A stretch of DNA of 35,375 nucleotides. Source: an uncultured Deinococcota bacterium. GTDB taxonomy: Bacteria > Deinococcota > Deinococci > Deinococcales > Trueperaceae. Every line of letters begins with the position of its first letter. Position 1 is the stretch's first letter. The translations under genes were made by a program, and so were the position numbers. Location of the stretch: NCBI GenBank assembly GCA_947311535.1, contig CAMZLP010000190.1:1-35375 (forward strand), in the 5' to 3' direction. The notes below the pieces were generated by a model. It was not told where the DNA came from and did not search any database. It saw only the letters and a list, made by a program, of their open reading frames with translations. Below are positions 23,189-31,830 of this stretch, one piece after another.

Positions 23189-23486
23189 TTATAGTTTGCT
23201 AGCAGCAATTTCTATCCACAGCATTGTTATATGGGCTTTATTATTTTCATCCAAACTAAATTTCCGCAAATATTGCTCAGCTATTTTAGAGACAAAATCA
23301 TCACGGTAGTTTTCAGGAATTCTTTGGGTATTATGATAGCCATGTTCTTCTAAGCCAACCTTCTAAACCCGCTCTGCCCTTATGAAAAATAAGCATATCT
23401 TTGGGAATAAGCTCGAGCCTATCCCCCTTAATAATAGTTCTTGATATTCCTCTATACTATAAAATCTATACAGAAATTCAAAACCC
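23189..23486 (-). pseudogene. C-terminal relic of a class I SAM-dependent methyltransferase
   Basis: Three leftward frames together spell a methyltransferase tail: GFEFLYRFYSIEEYQELL (from 23486), then ELIPKDML and GRAGLEGWLRRTW in a second frame, then GYHNTQRIPENYRDDFVSKI and HITMLWIEIAASKL to the TAA at 23189-23191 in a third. This is the end of a trans-aconitate-methyltransferase-like protein with two frameshifts and no N-terminal SAM-binding half. It begins right at the dnaN stop, so the 5' part was deleted up to dnaN. Confidence 0.6.
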
Positions 23487-24584
23487 TTAAATTCTTAAAG
23501 GCACAACCATTGCCAAATATTTAGGATCATCAGTGCTTCTCAATACGCTTGGGCTTGGTCTATCAAGAGCAGAAAATGCTAGGCTAATTTCTCCACTTAT
23601 AGGTTTAAGAGCATCGATTAAATAATTAGCATTATAAGCTAAGGCGATTTCAGCTTCATCACCTTCTTGCATTACCGCTAATTCTTCTTGGGCTCGACCA
23701 TAGCCACCCTCAGCAGTTATTTGCAAATTTCCATCTTTTATAAATATTCCTATCCGATTATTACCAGTTTTGTCAGCCATAAGTGCTACTCGTTTTATCG
23801 AGCTAGCAAAACTATCAGCATCTAAGCTAACTTTTAACGGGAACTCACTAGGAATAATTTTTTCATAATCAGGGAATGTTCCATCCATCAATTTTAAATT
23901 TACTTTAAAAGCTCCATTTAAAATTGAAAGTTGATTGTTCTCTACTATCATTTTTACTTCGTCATCTGACAAAAGTTTTATAAGCTCATCAACAGTTCTA
24001 GCAGGTATGACAATATCTTCTTCTATACCCGTAGAACTATTGGCATCATAATAAGCAAGCCTAAAACCATCTGTTGCAATAGCTCTAGTATAATTTTGTT
24101 TCAGCTCGAGCTTAATCCCTCTAAAAATTGCCTGATACTCTGCTACCGCTGCTGCATATCGAACATGTGATAAAAGATTAGCCAAAACTCCACCATCAAT
24201 ACTGCTGGTATAAGTTTCTGGAAAGCTAATATTAGAACTTTCAATATCTTTGACAAGTTGTAATTTAGTTCCATAATTCCCCGAAGCAATACTCATTTCA
24301 TTTTCGCTAAATCCTAGCTGAACTAATTCACCTGGTAGAGATCTAATTATTTGACCAAAGACATTAGCTGGTACTGCAAATATTTTCTCTTCAGTAGTAT
24401 TTATATCTGCCGAGAGTTTTGCCTCTATATCTATTTCTAAATTACTTCCTCTTAAAATAATATTGTTATCTTTTATTTCTATAAATAATAAACTTAAACT
24501 AGGGTTACTAGTTCTATTAGGAATAATTCTTTCTATATGATTTAAGCTGTCTGATAAATATTTTTTTGGTATCTTAACTTCCAT
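23487..24584 (-). CDS. dnaN: DNA polymerase III beta subunit (sliding clamp)
   Basis: A 365-aa protein of normal length with three clamp repeats: EVKIPKKYLSDSLNHIERII and NPSLSLLFIEIKDNNIILRG in the first; IFRGIKLELKQNYTRAIATDGFRLAYY in the second; GNNRIGIFIKDGNLQITAEG in the third; the end DDPKYLAMVVPLRI is the family's usual C-terminus forming the partner-binding pocket. It tethers the replicative polymerase and other DNA enzymes to DNA. AAAGGAAG lies just before the ATG. It follows dnaA in the same direction, separated by the origin, the common dnaA-oriC-dnaN order. Confidence 0.97.
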   Translation of the reverse strand: MEVKIPKKYLSDSLNHIERIIPNRTSNPSLSLLFIEIKDNNIILRGSNLEIDIEAKLSADINTTEEKIFAVPANVFGQIIRSLPGELVQLGFSENEMSIASGNYGTKLQLVKDIESSNISFPETYTSSIDGGVLANLLSHVRYAAAVAEYQAIFRGIKLELKQNYTRAIATDGFRLAYYDANSSTGIEEDIVIPARTVDELIKLLSDDEVKMIVENNQLSILNGAFKVNLKLMDGTFPDYEKIIPSEFPLKVSLDADSFASSIKRVALMADKTGNNRIGIFIKDGNLQITAEGGYGRAQEELAVMQEGDEAEIALAYNANYLIDALKPISGEISLAFSALDRPSPSVLRSTDDPKYLAMVVPLRI

Positions 24585-25024
24585 TTTTTTCTTCCTTTCT
24601 TTTAGGGTTTATAAATGTAAATTTAAATTTGAATAAAACTACTATAATAATAAGGCCTGTGGAAAATGTGGATAACTGGCTTTAGCCCTGTCTAGGAGTG
24701 AAAATACCCTGTGGATGGTTCTGTGGATAAGTAGGCTTGTCCTGTGGATAAGTCCACTATTTATCCACAGGATTCCACAGGCACTAATAAGGGCTAGTTT
24801 ATCCACAATATTGCCCACAATTTATTCACAGCTTATCCACAACTTATCCACATAGCATATTTTAAGGTTTTTTGATATTTTAAGGCTGTTAGAAGCTATT
24901 AAAGAAAACATTTGTTAGTCAAAAACTTGTCCACAAACAAGTTTCTCCTTTTACTTTTGTATTCTTTTTAGTTTTTAAATGGAGAGCTATCTTATAAAAA
25001 TATCCTACAACAATGGAGTTCTTT
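24585..25024. other. Replication origin (oriC) with DnaA-box cluster
   Basis: The gap between dnaA and dnaN holds at least seven perfect DnaA boxes. TGTGGATAA lies at 24667-24675, 24722-24730 and 24743-24751; TTATCCACA lies at 24761-24769, 24799-24807, 24833-24841 and 24844-24852. Near-matches are TGTGGATGG (24710) and TTATTCACA (24822). The left boxes point one way and the right boxes the other, meeting near 24755. The AT-rich stretch after the last box (about 24853-25000, with repeated ATTTTAAGG) is a candidate unwinding element on the dnaA side. The boxes may also control dnaN transcription. Confidence 0.93.
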
Positions 25025-26359
25025 TTAAAGAAGTTCACTTTTTATACCTCTTATTTTTTCATTAAATTCTGGATCGGTTTTTAGCTTTTCGCTTACTTTT
25101 TGAACAGCATACATAACAGTAGAATGATCTCTTCCAGAAAAGAATTGACCAATTTCTGGATATGAATGGGTAGTCATTTCACGAATAATATACATTGCAA
25201 CTTGTCTTGGAATAACTAATTCTTTACGCCTCCCCTTTGATTTTAAGTCTTGAGTACTTACTTCATAATGCTTAGCAGTAAGTGCTAATAAGTCAGTCAT
25301 TGTTAAATTTACATTGCTCTGAGTAAAGACATCAGCCAATGCTTTTGCTGCGGTTTGTCTACTAATTGGTTCTTGTTTCATACTGCCATAGACAATCACT
25401 CGAATAAGTGCCCCTTCTAATTCACGAATGTTTGAGGTCACATGAGTTGCTATAAAATCTATTACTTCTGCTGGTACTTTAACACCCCGATATTCGGCAT
25501 TTTGTTTTAAAATAGCAATTCTTGTTTCCAATTCTGGGGCCTGAATATCAGTTATTAAACCCATTTCAAATCTGCTTCTAATCCGAGCATTTAAGGTTGG
25601 AATATCTCGGGGAGGTCTATCTGAAGAAATTATAATTTGTTTACCTGATTCATAAAGTGAATTAAAAGTATGGAAGAATTCTTCTTGAGTTCGCTCTTTA
25701 CCAGCTATAAATTGTACGTCATCTATTAGTAACATATCGACTGATCTATAGCGATTTCTATAAGCAACCATTCTATCTTCACGGATTGCATCAATAGTGT
25801 CATTTATAAATTCTTCGGTAGTTATGTATTCAATTATTAAATTTGGAAAGTTCTTGGCGGCGGTATGACCTGCTGCATGCATTAGATGAGTCTTACCAAG
25901 ACCAGCATCACCATATATAAATAGTGGATTATAAGCATGACCAGGAGCTTCGGCAATTGCTTGTGAAGCAGCATGGGCTAGATTATTGTTATTACCAATT
26001 ACAAAATTAGAAAATACATACTTGGGGTTTAATCTAGCTGTGTTTGAAACCTTTGGTTCTACCTCTGTTGTATTGGTAAATAAGTCATGCTGTTCAGATT
26101 TAGGAAAGTCGATTACTTCAAAATTCACTTTTGGTGCATTTGCCCCTAAGTCTACTAGGGCTTGTTCAATAATAGAGCCATAGGTATTCTTTATTAAATT
26201 TCTAGCAAACACATTTGGCACACCAATTACAAATATGCCATCTTGAATGCCTAAAGGGTGCATTTGCTGTTTAAACCAAGTATTAAATGCAGTTGCTGTT
26301 ATTTGTGGCTGAACAAACTTTAAGACATCTTCCCAGATTGCGTTTTCTTGTTCTTTCAT
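25025..26359 (-). CDS. dnaA: Chromosomal replication initiator protein DnaA
   Basis: A 444-aa initiator. Domain I (about 1-80) begins AIWEDVLKFVQPQITATAFNTWF; the domain II linker is short (about 86-108); the AAA+ domain has Walker A GDAGLGKTH (150-158), Walker B LLIDD (210-214) and sensor/arginine finger segments ISSDRPP and NARIRSRFEMG; domain IV carries the DNA-binding signature GRDHSTVMYAVQKV near 405. It binds the boxes downstream of its own gene. A TATAAT on its strand (26382-26387) and GGAG before the start give a likely promoter and ribosome site. Confidence 0.97.
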   Translation of the reverse strand: MKEQENAIWEDVLKFVQPQITATAFNTWFKQQMHPLGIQDGIFVIGVPNVFARNLIKNTYGSIIEQALVDLGANAPKVNFEVIDFPKSEQHDLFTNTTEVEPKVSNTARLNPKYVFSNFVIGNNNNLAHAASQAIAEAPGHAYNPLFIYGDAGLGKTHLMHAAGHTAAKNFPNLIIEYITTEEFINDTIDAIREDRMVAYRNRYRSVDMLLIDDVQFIAGKERTQEEFFHTFNSLYESGKQIIISSDRPPRDIPTLNARIRSRFEMGLITDIQAPELETRIAILKQNAEYRGVKVPAEVIDFIATHVTSNIRELEGALIRVIVYGSMKQEPISRQTAAKALADVFTQSNVNLTMTDLLALTAKHYEVSTQDLKSKGRRKELVIPRQVAMYIIREMTTHSYPEIGQFFSGRDHSTVMYAVQKVSEKLKTDPEFNEKIRGIKSELL

Positions 26360-26614
26360 TTATATAAACCACTCCATGCTAATTATATCATTCTAACAAA
26401 TTGTCGTGACATTTGTCGTGCAAATGTGCATTATACCGCTATACTGGTTTAGCTAAGGCAATTTAGCTTAAGCTTTTTGCTGTTTCTGCTAAGTGTAGAA
26501 GTAAATAGATATGAGCAAAGATGAGATTAACGATTGATTTATGAATTTTTAGAGGCTTGTAGTTTAGGTTTATAGTAAAATAAGTTTACTATAATACCCC
26601 ATAGGGATATATTG
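26360..26614. promoter_or_regulatory. Divergent dnaA / mnmG promoter region
   Basis: Two direct copies of TTGTCGTG (26401-26408, 26413-26420) lie just upstream of the dnaA -10 box (26382-26387 on the minus strand); the second is the centre of an inverted repeat ACATTTG-5-CAAATGT (26409-26427). On the other side, TATAGTAAA-5-TTTACTATA (26571-26593) overlaps a TATAAT (26590-26595) before mnmG. No DnaA boxes are seen, so autoregulation by DnaA is not evident here. Confidence 0.55.
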
Positions 26615-28405
26615 ATGAGTGAATTTGATGTAATAATAGTTGGCGGTGGCCATGCAGGAATTGAAGCTGCTCAGGTAGCAGCTAAGTTTTCTAAAGTTGC
26701 CCTAATAATACCAAACCCAAATACCATAGGTATGATGCCTTGTAATCCTGCTATTGGTGGACCGGGTAAGTCTCAATTGGTTTATGAGTTGCATGCTTTA
26801 GGTGGGGTAATGGGTATTTTAGCAGATAAAACTGCTATTCATACTAGAACTCTTAATGCTAGTAAAGGGCCGGCTGTACAATCACTTCGGGTACAAAATG
26901 AGCGAGATGCTTATAGTGTAGAGGCTCGAGCCTTAATAGAATCAATCCCTAATATAAGCATTGTTCGTGCGGAAGTAGCAAGCTTGTTAGAAAAAGACAA
27001 AAAAATTAGAGGTATTTTAACTAGTGACGGTAGAACAGTCAAAGCTAAGTCAGTTGTTCTATGCACAGGCACTTTTTTGGCAGGAGTAGTTTGGTATGGT
27101 AAAGAAAAACGTGAAGCAGGTAGGCAGGGCGAGGCTCCTGCTAGATATTTATCTGATAGTTTAAGAAAAACAGGCCATAAACTAACTCGCTTTAAAACTG
27201 GCACCCCACCCAGAATTCGTTTTGATTCAGTAAATTTTGATGCTTTAGAAATGGTAGCTGCGGATAATCCAGCTAAATCATTTACTGGTAGAACAAATGC
27301 TAAGGCACATGCTAGTCCTACATGGCTTACACATACTACGTTAGATACTCATACTTTGATTGAAAATAATCTTCAACATTCTGCCATGTATGGTGGAGAA
27401 ATTGACAGCAAGGGCCCAAGGTACTGCCCCTCTATTGAAGATAAAATAGTTCGCTTTAAAGATAAAGACAGGCACTTACTATTTGTTGAACCAGATGGGC
27501 TCGAGACTTCCGAGGTTTATCTGCAAGGCTTTTCTAGCTCTTTACCACCATATTTACAAGATGAAATGATAAGAACTCTGCCGGGTTTTGAAAAGGCGGT
27601 TATTCAGCGTTATGCCTATGCAGTTGAATATGACATTTTGGATCCAACCCAGCTTTACACTACTATGATGTCTAAAAAACTTGCTGGTTTATTTTCGGCA
27701 GGTCAAATTAATGGAACTAGTGGATATGAAGAAGCAGCAGCCCAAGGTTTTATAGCTGGCTTAAATGCTGCAAATTTTGTAAATAATAAGGAATTAGTAA
27801 CAATTACTAGAGATAGAGCTTATTTTGGAGTACTGCTTGATGACCTTGTACGCTGGGGTATTGATGAACCTTATAGAATCCTGACTTCACGCAATGAATA
27901 CAGGCTTTTACACAGACAGGATAATGCTGAAGAAAGATTGTCTGAGCTGGCCTATCAATGGGGAACTATTGACGAAGCCAGATATAGATTAGTCAAAGAA
28001 AGCCTAGATAAGGTAAAAGCAGAAGTGGAACGCTTTGATAATAGCCGTTACAAAGGTGAATTGGCTTCTAAAATTTTACGCCGGCCAGAAGAGAAATACC
28101 AATCAGTTGTTTCTTATATTGGTGAATCGGAAATTATTTTGACAGAGTTAGAAAAAGAAAAAGTAGAAATACTAATTAAGTATAAAGCTTATATTGAAAG
28201 AAACCAAAGAGATTTAGAATCTAGAAAAAGATATGAAAATATGAAATTAACTGGAATTGATTACAAAAAGGTTAATAGTATGTCTAATGAAGGGCGAGAG
28301 ATGCTCGAGCATATACTCCCAGACACCCTTGGAGCTGCCCAGCGCTTGCGTGGAGTGAGGGATAGTGATATTACAGCATTGCTTGTTCACTTAAAATCCA
28401 GATAA
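26615..28405 (+). CDS. mnmG: tRNA uridine-5-carboxymethylaminomethyl modification enzyme MnmG (GidA)
   Basis: A 596-aa FAD protein that, with MnmE, modifies the wobble uridine of several tRNAs. The dinucleotide-binding motif is VIIVGGGHAGIEAA at the N-terminus; PCNPAIGGPGKSQLVYELHALGG, TGTFLAG, TGTPPRI and GQINGTSGYEEAAAQG are family signatures; the C-terminal domain ends RLRGVRDSDITALLVHL. The ATG at 26615 is used, with AGGGA upstream; a TTG one codon earlier is an alternative. mnmE, its partner gene, is not in this window, unlike the frequent mnmE-mnmG arrangement. It is followed by rsmG after one base. Confidence 0.97.
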   Translation: MSEFDVIIVGGGHAGIEAAQVAAKFSKVALIIPNPNTIGMMPCNPAIGGPGKSQLVYELHALGGVMGILADKTAIHTRTLNASKGPAVQSLRVQNERDAYSVEARALIESIPNISIVRAEVASLLEKDKKIRGILTSDGRTVKAKSVVLCTGTFLAGVVWYGKEKREAGRQGEAPARYLSDSLRKTGHKLTRFKTGTPPRIRFDSVNFDALEMVAADNPAKSFTGRTNAKAHASPTWLTHTTLDTHTLIENNLQHSAMYGGEIDSKGPRYCPSIEDKIVRFKDKDRHLLFVEPDGLETSEVYLQGFSSSLPPYLQDEMIRTLPGFEKAVIQRYAYAVEYDILDPTQLYTTMMSKKLAGLFSAGQINGTSGYEEAAAQGFIAGLNAANFVNNKELVTITRDRAYFGVLLDDLVRWGIDEPYRILTSRNEYRLLHRQDNAEERLSELAYQWGTIDEARYRLVKESLDKVKAEVERFDNSRYKGELASKILRRPEEKYQSVVSYIGESEIILTELEKEKVEILIKYKAYIERNQRDLESRKRYENMKLTGIDYKKVNSMSNEGREMLEHILPDTLGAAQRLRGVRDSDITALLVHLKSR

Positions 28406-28427
28406 AATGTTTCACGTGAAACATTTT
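28404..28427. promoter_or_regulatory. parS site 1 overlapping the rsmG start
   Basis: TGTTTCACGTGAAACA (28408-28423) is the canonical ParB-binding parS sequence; with flanks it is a perfect 24-bp palindrome. It encodes the first residues of RsmG (MFHVKH), a known arrangement in other bacteria. Confidence 0.95.
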
Positions 28428-29009
28428 GATGAAAAAATACTAAAATACAAGGATCTTTTGCATAAATACCACAGTACGCTGGATTTAATATCTAAAAAAG
28501 CTTTAGAAGATATCGATAGAAAAATTGATGATTCTTTGAAATACGCAAAATCAATAGATAAAATAAATTCAAATAATAAGACTATTTTGGATATTGGCTC
28601 TGGCAATGGTTTACCAGGAATAGTTATAGCTATTGCTCTCCCCCATTGGAATATAAGCTTAGTTGAGCGTAGAGGTCGGCGAGCTAGTTTTTTGAAGATT
28701 GTTAGTTCTCAGCTCAATTTATCAAATACCAGAGTTTATTTAGCAGATGTTAAAAACTTAAGGCTCGAGCCTCAAGCGGTGGTAACAGCTCAGGCAGTTG
28801 GGCAATTTAAAGATCTATATTGCTTAAGTAGACACCTACATAGCCAGATTATTACTCTAATATCACGTAAAGGTGAAAATTGGCAAGAAGAAACATTAGC
28901 CTTAAAACAATACCTCAAACTAAATATAGATGTTAAAAAGCCAATTAAACTCTCTAGCTATGGTAATCTGATTGCAATTGATTTGCAAGGAGGGATAGAG
29001 TGCCAATAA
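28407..29009 (+). CDS. rsmG: 16S rRNA (guanine-N7) methyltransferase RsmG
   Basis: A 200-aa SAM-dependent enzyme that methylates G527 of 16S rRNA. Motif I is ILDIGSGNGLPGIVIAIALP (about 61-80), followed by LVERRGRRASFLKIV (the E-x-x-x-R-R-x-x-F-L signature). VVTAQAVGQFKDLYCL stands where VTARAVAPL is usual. The protein is slightly shorter than most. The start codon lies inside parS, and the gene ends over the parA start, in the common mnmG-rsmG-parA-parB order. Confidence 0.93.
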   Translation: MFHVKHFDEKILKYKDLLHKYHSTLDLISKKALEDIDRKIDDSLKYAKSIDKINSNNKTILDIGSGNGLPGIVIAIALPHWNISLVERRGRRASFLKIVSSQLNLSNTRVYLADVKNLRLEPQAVVTAQAVGQFKDLYCLSRHLHSQIITLISRKGENWQEETLALKQYLKLNIDVKKPIKLSSYGNLIAIDLQGGIECQ

Positions 29010-29758
29010 TAGGTGTTATTAATGAAAAGGGTGGGGTTGGAAAAACAACAACTGTCATCAATTTAGCAGCAGCTTTAGCCAAACAACACAAGGTATTACT
29101 TGTGGATTTAGACCCACAAGCCAATGCAAGTAGCGGGCTAGGTCTTATTTTGCCAGAAAATACAACTTATGAGGTATTAAAAGGCGAGATTTCTGCTCGC
29201 CAAGCAATTGTTGATTCAAATATCAATAATCTTAAAATATTGCCTGCTTCTACAGAATTAGCTGGTGCCAATGTGGATATTAAGTCGACTGCTGAGAATA
29301 TGAAGATTCTATCCAAGGCGCTAATTGCGGTGAGGCCACAATTTGACTTCATTATTTTAGATTCTCCTCCATCAAAAGGTGCCTTAACTATCAATGCAAT
29401 GGTAGCAGCTGACTACTTGTTGATTCCGCTCCAGACGGAATATTATGCCCTTGAAGGCATTGCTAGTGTGATTGATACAATCAAACGCGTGCGGGCTTCT
29501 CTTAATCCTAAACTGGATATCTTAGGAATTCTACTTACAATGTTTGATGTGCGAACTAATTTGTCTCAACAAGTTGAGGAAAATGTTCGCGAACATTTTG
29601 GTGACATGGTTTTTAGAACCATTATTCCAAGAAGTATTCGTTTAGCAGAAGCACCTTCTTATGGACAATCAATATTTGAGTTTGCGCCAAGCTCATCAGG
29701 AGCTTTGGCATATAAACAACTTGCAAGAGAGGTGATAAAACGTGCGAGGGAAGCGTAG
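29000..29758 (+). CDS. parA: Chromosome partitioning ATPase ParA (Soj)
   Basis: A 252-aa Walker-type ATPase. The deviant Walker A is NEKGGVGKTTTVINLA (residues 8-23, with both signature lysines), Walker A' is VLLVDLDPQANAS and Walker B FIILDSPPS. It lacks an N-terminal DNA-binding domain, as expected of chromosomal ParA. The GTG start at 29000 follows AAGGAGG and overlaps rsmG by ten bases. It drives ParB-parS complexes along the nucleoid. Confidence 0.95.
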   Translation: MPIIGVINEKGGVGKTTTVINLAAALAKQHKVLLVDLDPQANASSGLGLILPENTTYEVLKGEISARQAIVDSNINNLKILPASTELAGANVDIKSTAENMKILSKALIAVRPQFDFIILDSPPSKGALTINAMVAADYLLIPLQTEYYALEGIASVIDTIKRVRASLNPKLDILGILLTMFDVRTNLSQQVEENVREHFGDMVFRTIIPRSIRLAEAPSYGQSIFEFAPSSSGALAYKQLAREVIKRAREA

Positions 29759-30563
29759 TGGGCTTGGTAGAGGTTTAGATAGCTTACTGCCTAAAGTTGA
29801 AAACAGTTCAAATTCGATTAAAATTAAGGATTTAAAGGTTTCTAAATTTCAACCTAGAAAAGATTTTGATCCTGAAGCAATAGCAGAATTGGCAAAATCT
29901 ATTGCTGATAAGGGTGTTTTACAACCATTATTAGTAAGAAAGCTTGCTAATTCGTACGAAATTGTTGCTGGTGAAAGACGGTTTAGAGCTGCTAAACAAG
30001 CAGGATTAACAGAGATACCGGTAATTATTAGAGAACTCAGTGATCAAGAGACATTAGAAATTGCAATCATTGAGAATTTGCAAAGAGAAAACCTAAATGC
30101 AGTAGAAGAGGCTGAAGCATTCAAGCAGCTGCTTGATTTTGGCTTGAGCCAAGAAGAAGTTGCAAAATCTGTTGGTAAAAGCCGAAGTGCAGTTGCAAAC
30201 ACTCTCAGGCTTTTAAAACTACCTAGCCAAGCAAAAAACGCCCTTGTACAAAAAATGATTAGTCCGGGACATGCTCGAGCCATTTTGTCTAAGCCAGAAG
30301 AAGATAGGGAATGGGCTCTTAAACAAATACTTGATAAAGATTTAACGGTTAGACAAGCTGAGAAATTAGTAAAATCTGTGCTAGCTAATCAACGCGCAAA
30401 AAGTGCTTCTGATAATCGCTATGCTGAGCTTATAGAGGATTTAACCAAACATTTAGGTACTAAAGTCAAAATTTCAGGTGGAAGCAAAGGTAAATTGGAA
30501 TTATTCTTCTATTCTACTGAAGAATTAGAACGTTTATTAGAAACAATGGGTTATGAAGCTTAA
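29742..30563 (+). CDS. parB: Chromosome partitioning protein ParB (Spo0J)
   Basis: A 273-aa parS-binding CTPase. The N-terminus GKRSGLGRGLDSLLP binds ParA; VSKFQPRKDFD, GERRFRAAKQAG and IIENLQRENLN are the CTP-binding boxes; the helix-turn-helix is LSQEEVAKSVGKSRSAVANTLRLL (about 134-157); the C-terminal dimerisation domain begins near residue 225. The GTG start overlaps parA by 17 bases. One parS lies two genes upstream and another directly after the stop. Confidence 0.95.
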   Translation: MRGKRSGLGRGLDSLLPKVENSSNSIKIKDLKVSKFQPRKDFDPEAIAELAKSIADKGVLQPLLVRKLANSYEIVAGERRFRAAKQAGLTEIPVIIRELSDQETLEIAIIENLQRENLNAVEEAEAFKQLLDFGLSQEEVAKSVGKSRSAVANTLRLLKLPSQAKNALVQKMISPGHARAILSKPEEDREWALKQILDKDLTVRQAEKLVKSVLANQRAKSASDNRYAELIEDLTKHLGTKVKISGGSKGKLELFFYSTEELERLLETMGYEA

Positions 30564-30599
30564 ATAGTAAAAATGTTTCACGTGAAACATTTTTACTAT
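30564..30599. promoter_or_regulatory. parS site 2 inside a 36-bp perfect palindrome
   Basis: TGTTTCACGTGAAACA (30574-30589) lies just after the parB stop. The symmetry extends outward through TAGTAAAAA on the left and TTTTTACTA on the right, so the whole 36 bp is a perfect palindrome. It may double as the operon terminator hairpin. Confidence 0.93.
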
Positions 30600-30690
30600 A
30601 TTAACAAATACAATATGTGCTAAGCTACTTATAAGTACTAAAATATTGTGTTTTTAGGCTAGGCTACAACCTAGCGATAGGAGATATACT

Positions 30691-31668
30691 ATGAAAAAAG
30701 CGGTAAGAGTTGCTGTTACAGGTGCAGCTGGTAATATTGGCTATGCACTATTATTTCGGATTGCATCTGGTGATATGCTTGGCAAAGACCAACCAGTAAT
30801 TTTACAGTTGCTTGAAATACCAGCTGCTATGAAAGCAGTTGAGGGTGTAATGATGGAGCTTAATGATGCTGCATTTCCATTATTGCAGGGCATTTCGGCA
30901 AGTGATAAAGCAGAAATTGCATTTGAAGATGTTGACTATGCCTTGTTGGTAGGCTCTCGTCCAAGAGGTCCAGGAATGGAACGCAAAGATTTGCTCGAGG
31001 CTAACGGAGCGATATTCACAGGCCAAGGCAAGGCTCTTAATGACCATGCCAGTAAAGATGTAAAGGTATTAGTAGTAGGTAATCCTGCAAATACTAATGC
31101 GCTTATTGCTATGAATAATGCCCCAGACTTAAAAAATGAACAATTTTCTGCCATGACTCGTTTAGATCATAATAGAGCCATGAGTCAAATTGCTAGTAAA
31201 ACTGGTAATTTAGTAAAAGATGTTTCTAATGTAGTAATTTGGGGCAATCACTCTGCTACTCAAGTGCCAGATTTATATAAAGCTACTGTAAACGGTAAAA
31301 AAGTATCTGAACAAGTTGATGAAGCATGGATAAAAGATTATTTTATACCAACTGTACAAAAACGTGGTGCAGCAATAATACAGGCTCGAGGCGCATCTAG
31401 CGCGGCTTCTGCTGCATCAGCGGCAGTTGATCAAATGCGGTCTTGGGTTTTAGGTACTGAAGGTGATGAATGGGTTAGCATGGCGATACCAAGCAGGGGA
31501 GACTATGGTATTGCAAAAGGAATAATCTATTCTTTTCCAGTGAGAATTAAAGCTGGCCGGGTTGAAGTTGTACAAGGTTTGGACAATAATGACTATATTA
31601 AAGAAAGAATGAAGCTGACAGAGCAAGAACTGTTAGAAGAACGAGAAACAGTCAAAGATTTGCTTTAA
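30691..31668 (+). CDS. mdh: Malate dehydrogenase
   Basis: A 325-aa NAD-dependent enzyme interconverting malate and oxaloacetate. It has the type-2 MDH signature: [23 protein letters not shown] (NAD-binding), [17 protein letters not shown] (substrate arginines near 90-97), [18 protein letters not shown] and the catalytic histidine H187 in [18 protein letters not shown] precedes the ATG, and a short hairpin GCTAGG-6-CCTAGC (30658-30675) lies just upstream of it. A strong terminator follows. It is a single-gene unit between the partition genes and PPK2. Confidence 0.95.
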   Translation: MKKAVRVAVTGAAGNIGYALLFRIASGDMLGKDQPVILQLLEIPAAMKAVEGVMMELNDAAFPLLQGISASDKAEIAFEDVDYALLVGSRPRGPGMERKDLLEANGAIFTGQGKALNDHASKDVKVLVVGNPANTNALIAMNNAPDLKNEQFSAMTRLDHNRAMSQIASKTGNLVKDVSNVVIWGNHSATQVPDLYKATVNGKKVSEQVDEAWIKDYFIPTVQKRGAAIIQARGASSAASAASAAVDQMRSWVLGTEGDEWVSMAIPSRGDYGIAKGIIYSFPVRIKAGRVEVVQGLDNNDYIKERMKLTEQELLEERETVKDLL

Positions 31669-31691
31669 ACCAGCTTTTCCGTATAATCTTA

Positions 31692-31720
31692 GGGCAGGCA
31701 TTTGTGCTTGCCCTTTTTTT
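31692..31720 (+). terminator. Intrinsic terminator after mdh
   Basis: GGGCAGGC (31692-31699), six-base loop, GCTTGCCC (31706-31713) and seven T (31714-31720). The 8-bp stem has one G-T pair. This is the clearest intrinsic terminator in the window. Confidence 0.92.
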
Positions 31721-31830
31721 ATATGCTATTTAAAATAATTAACTGCATGTTTTATAAAAACCCTGATGTATGTTTACAAAAAAAATTCTAAAAATGCTAA
31801 AATATTAAAATAAAAGAAAATGAGGTAAAA

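Noticed and set aside
26360-26611. A second origin upstream of dnaA
   Set aside because: No DnaA boxes are present there, while the dnaA-dnaN gap has at least seven.
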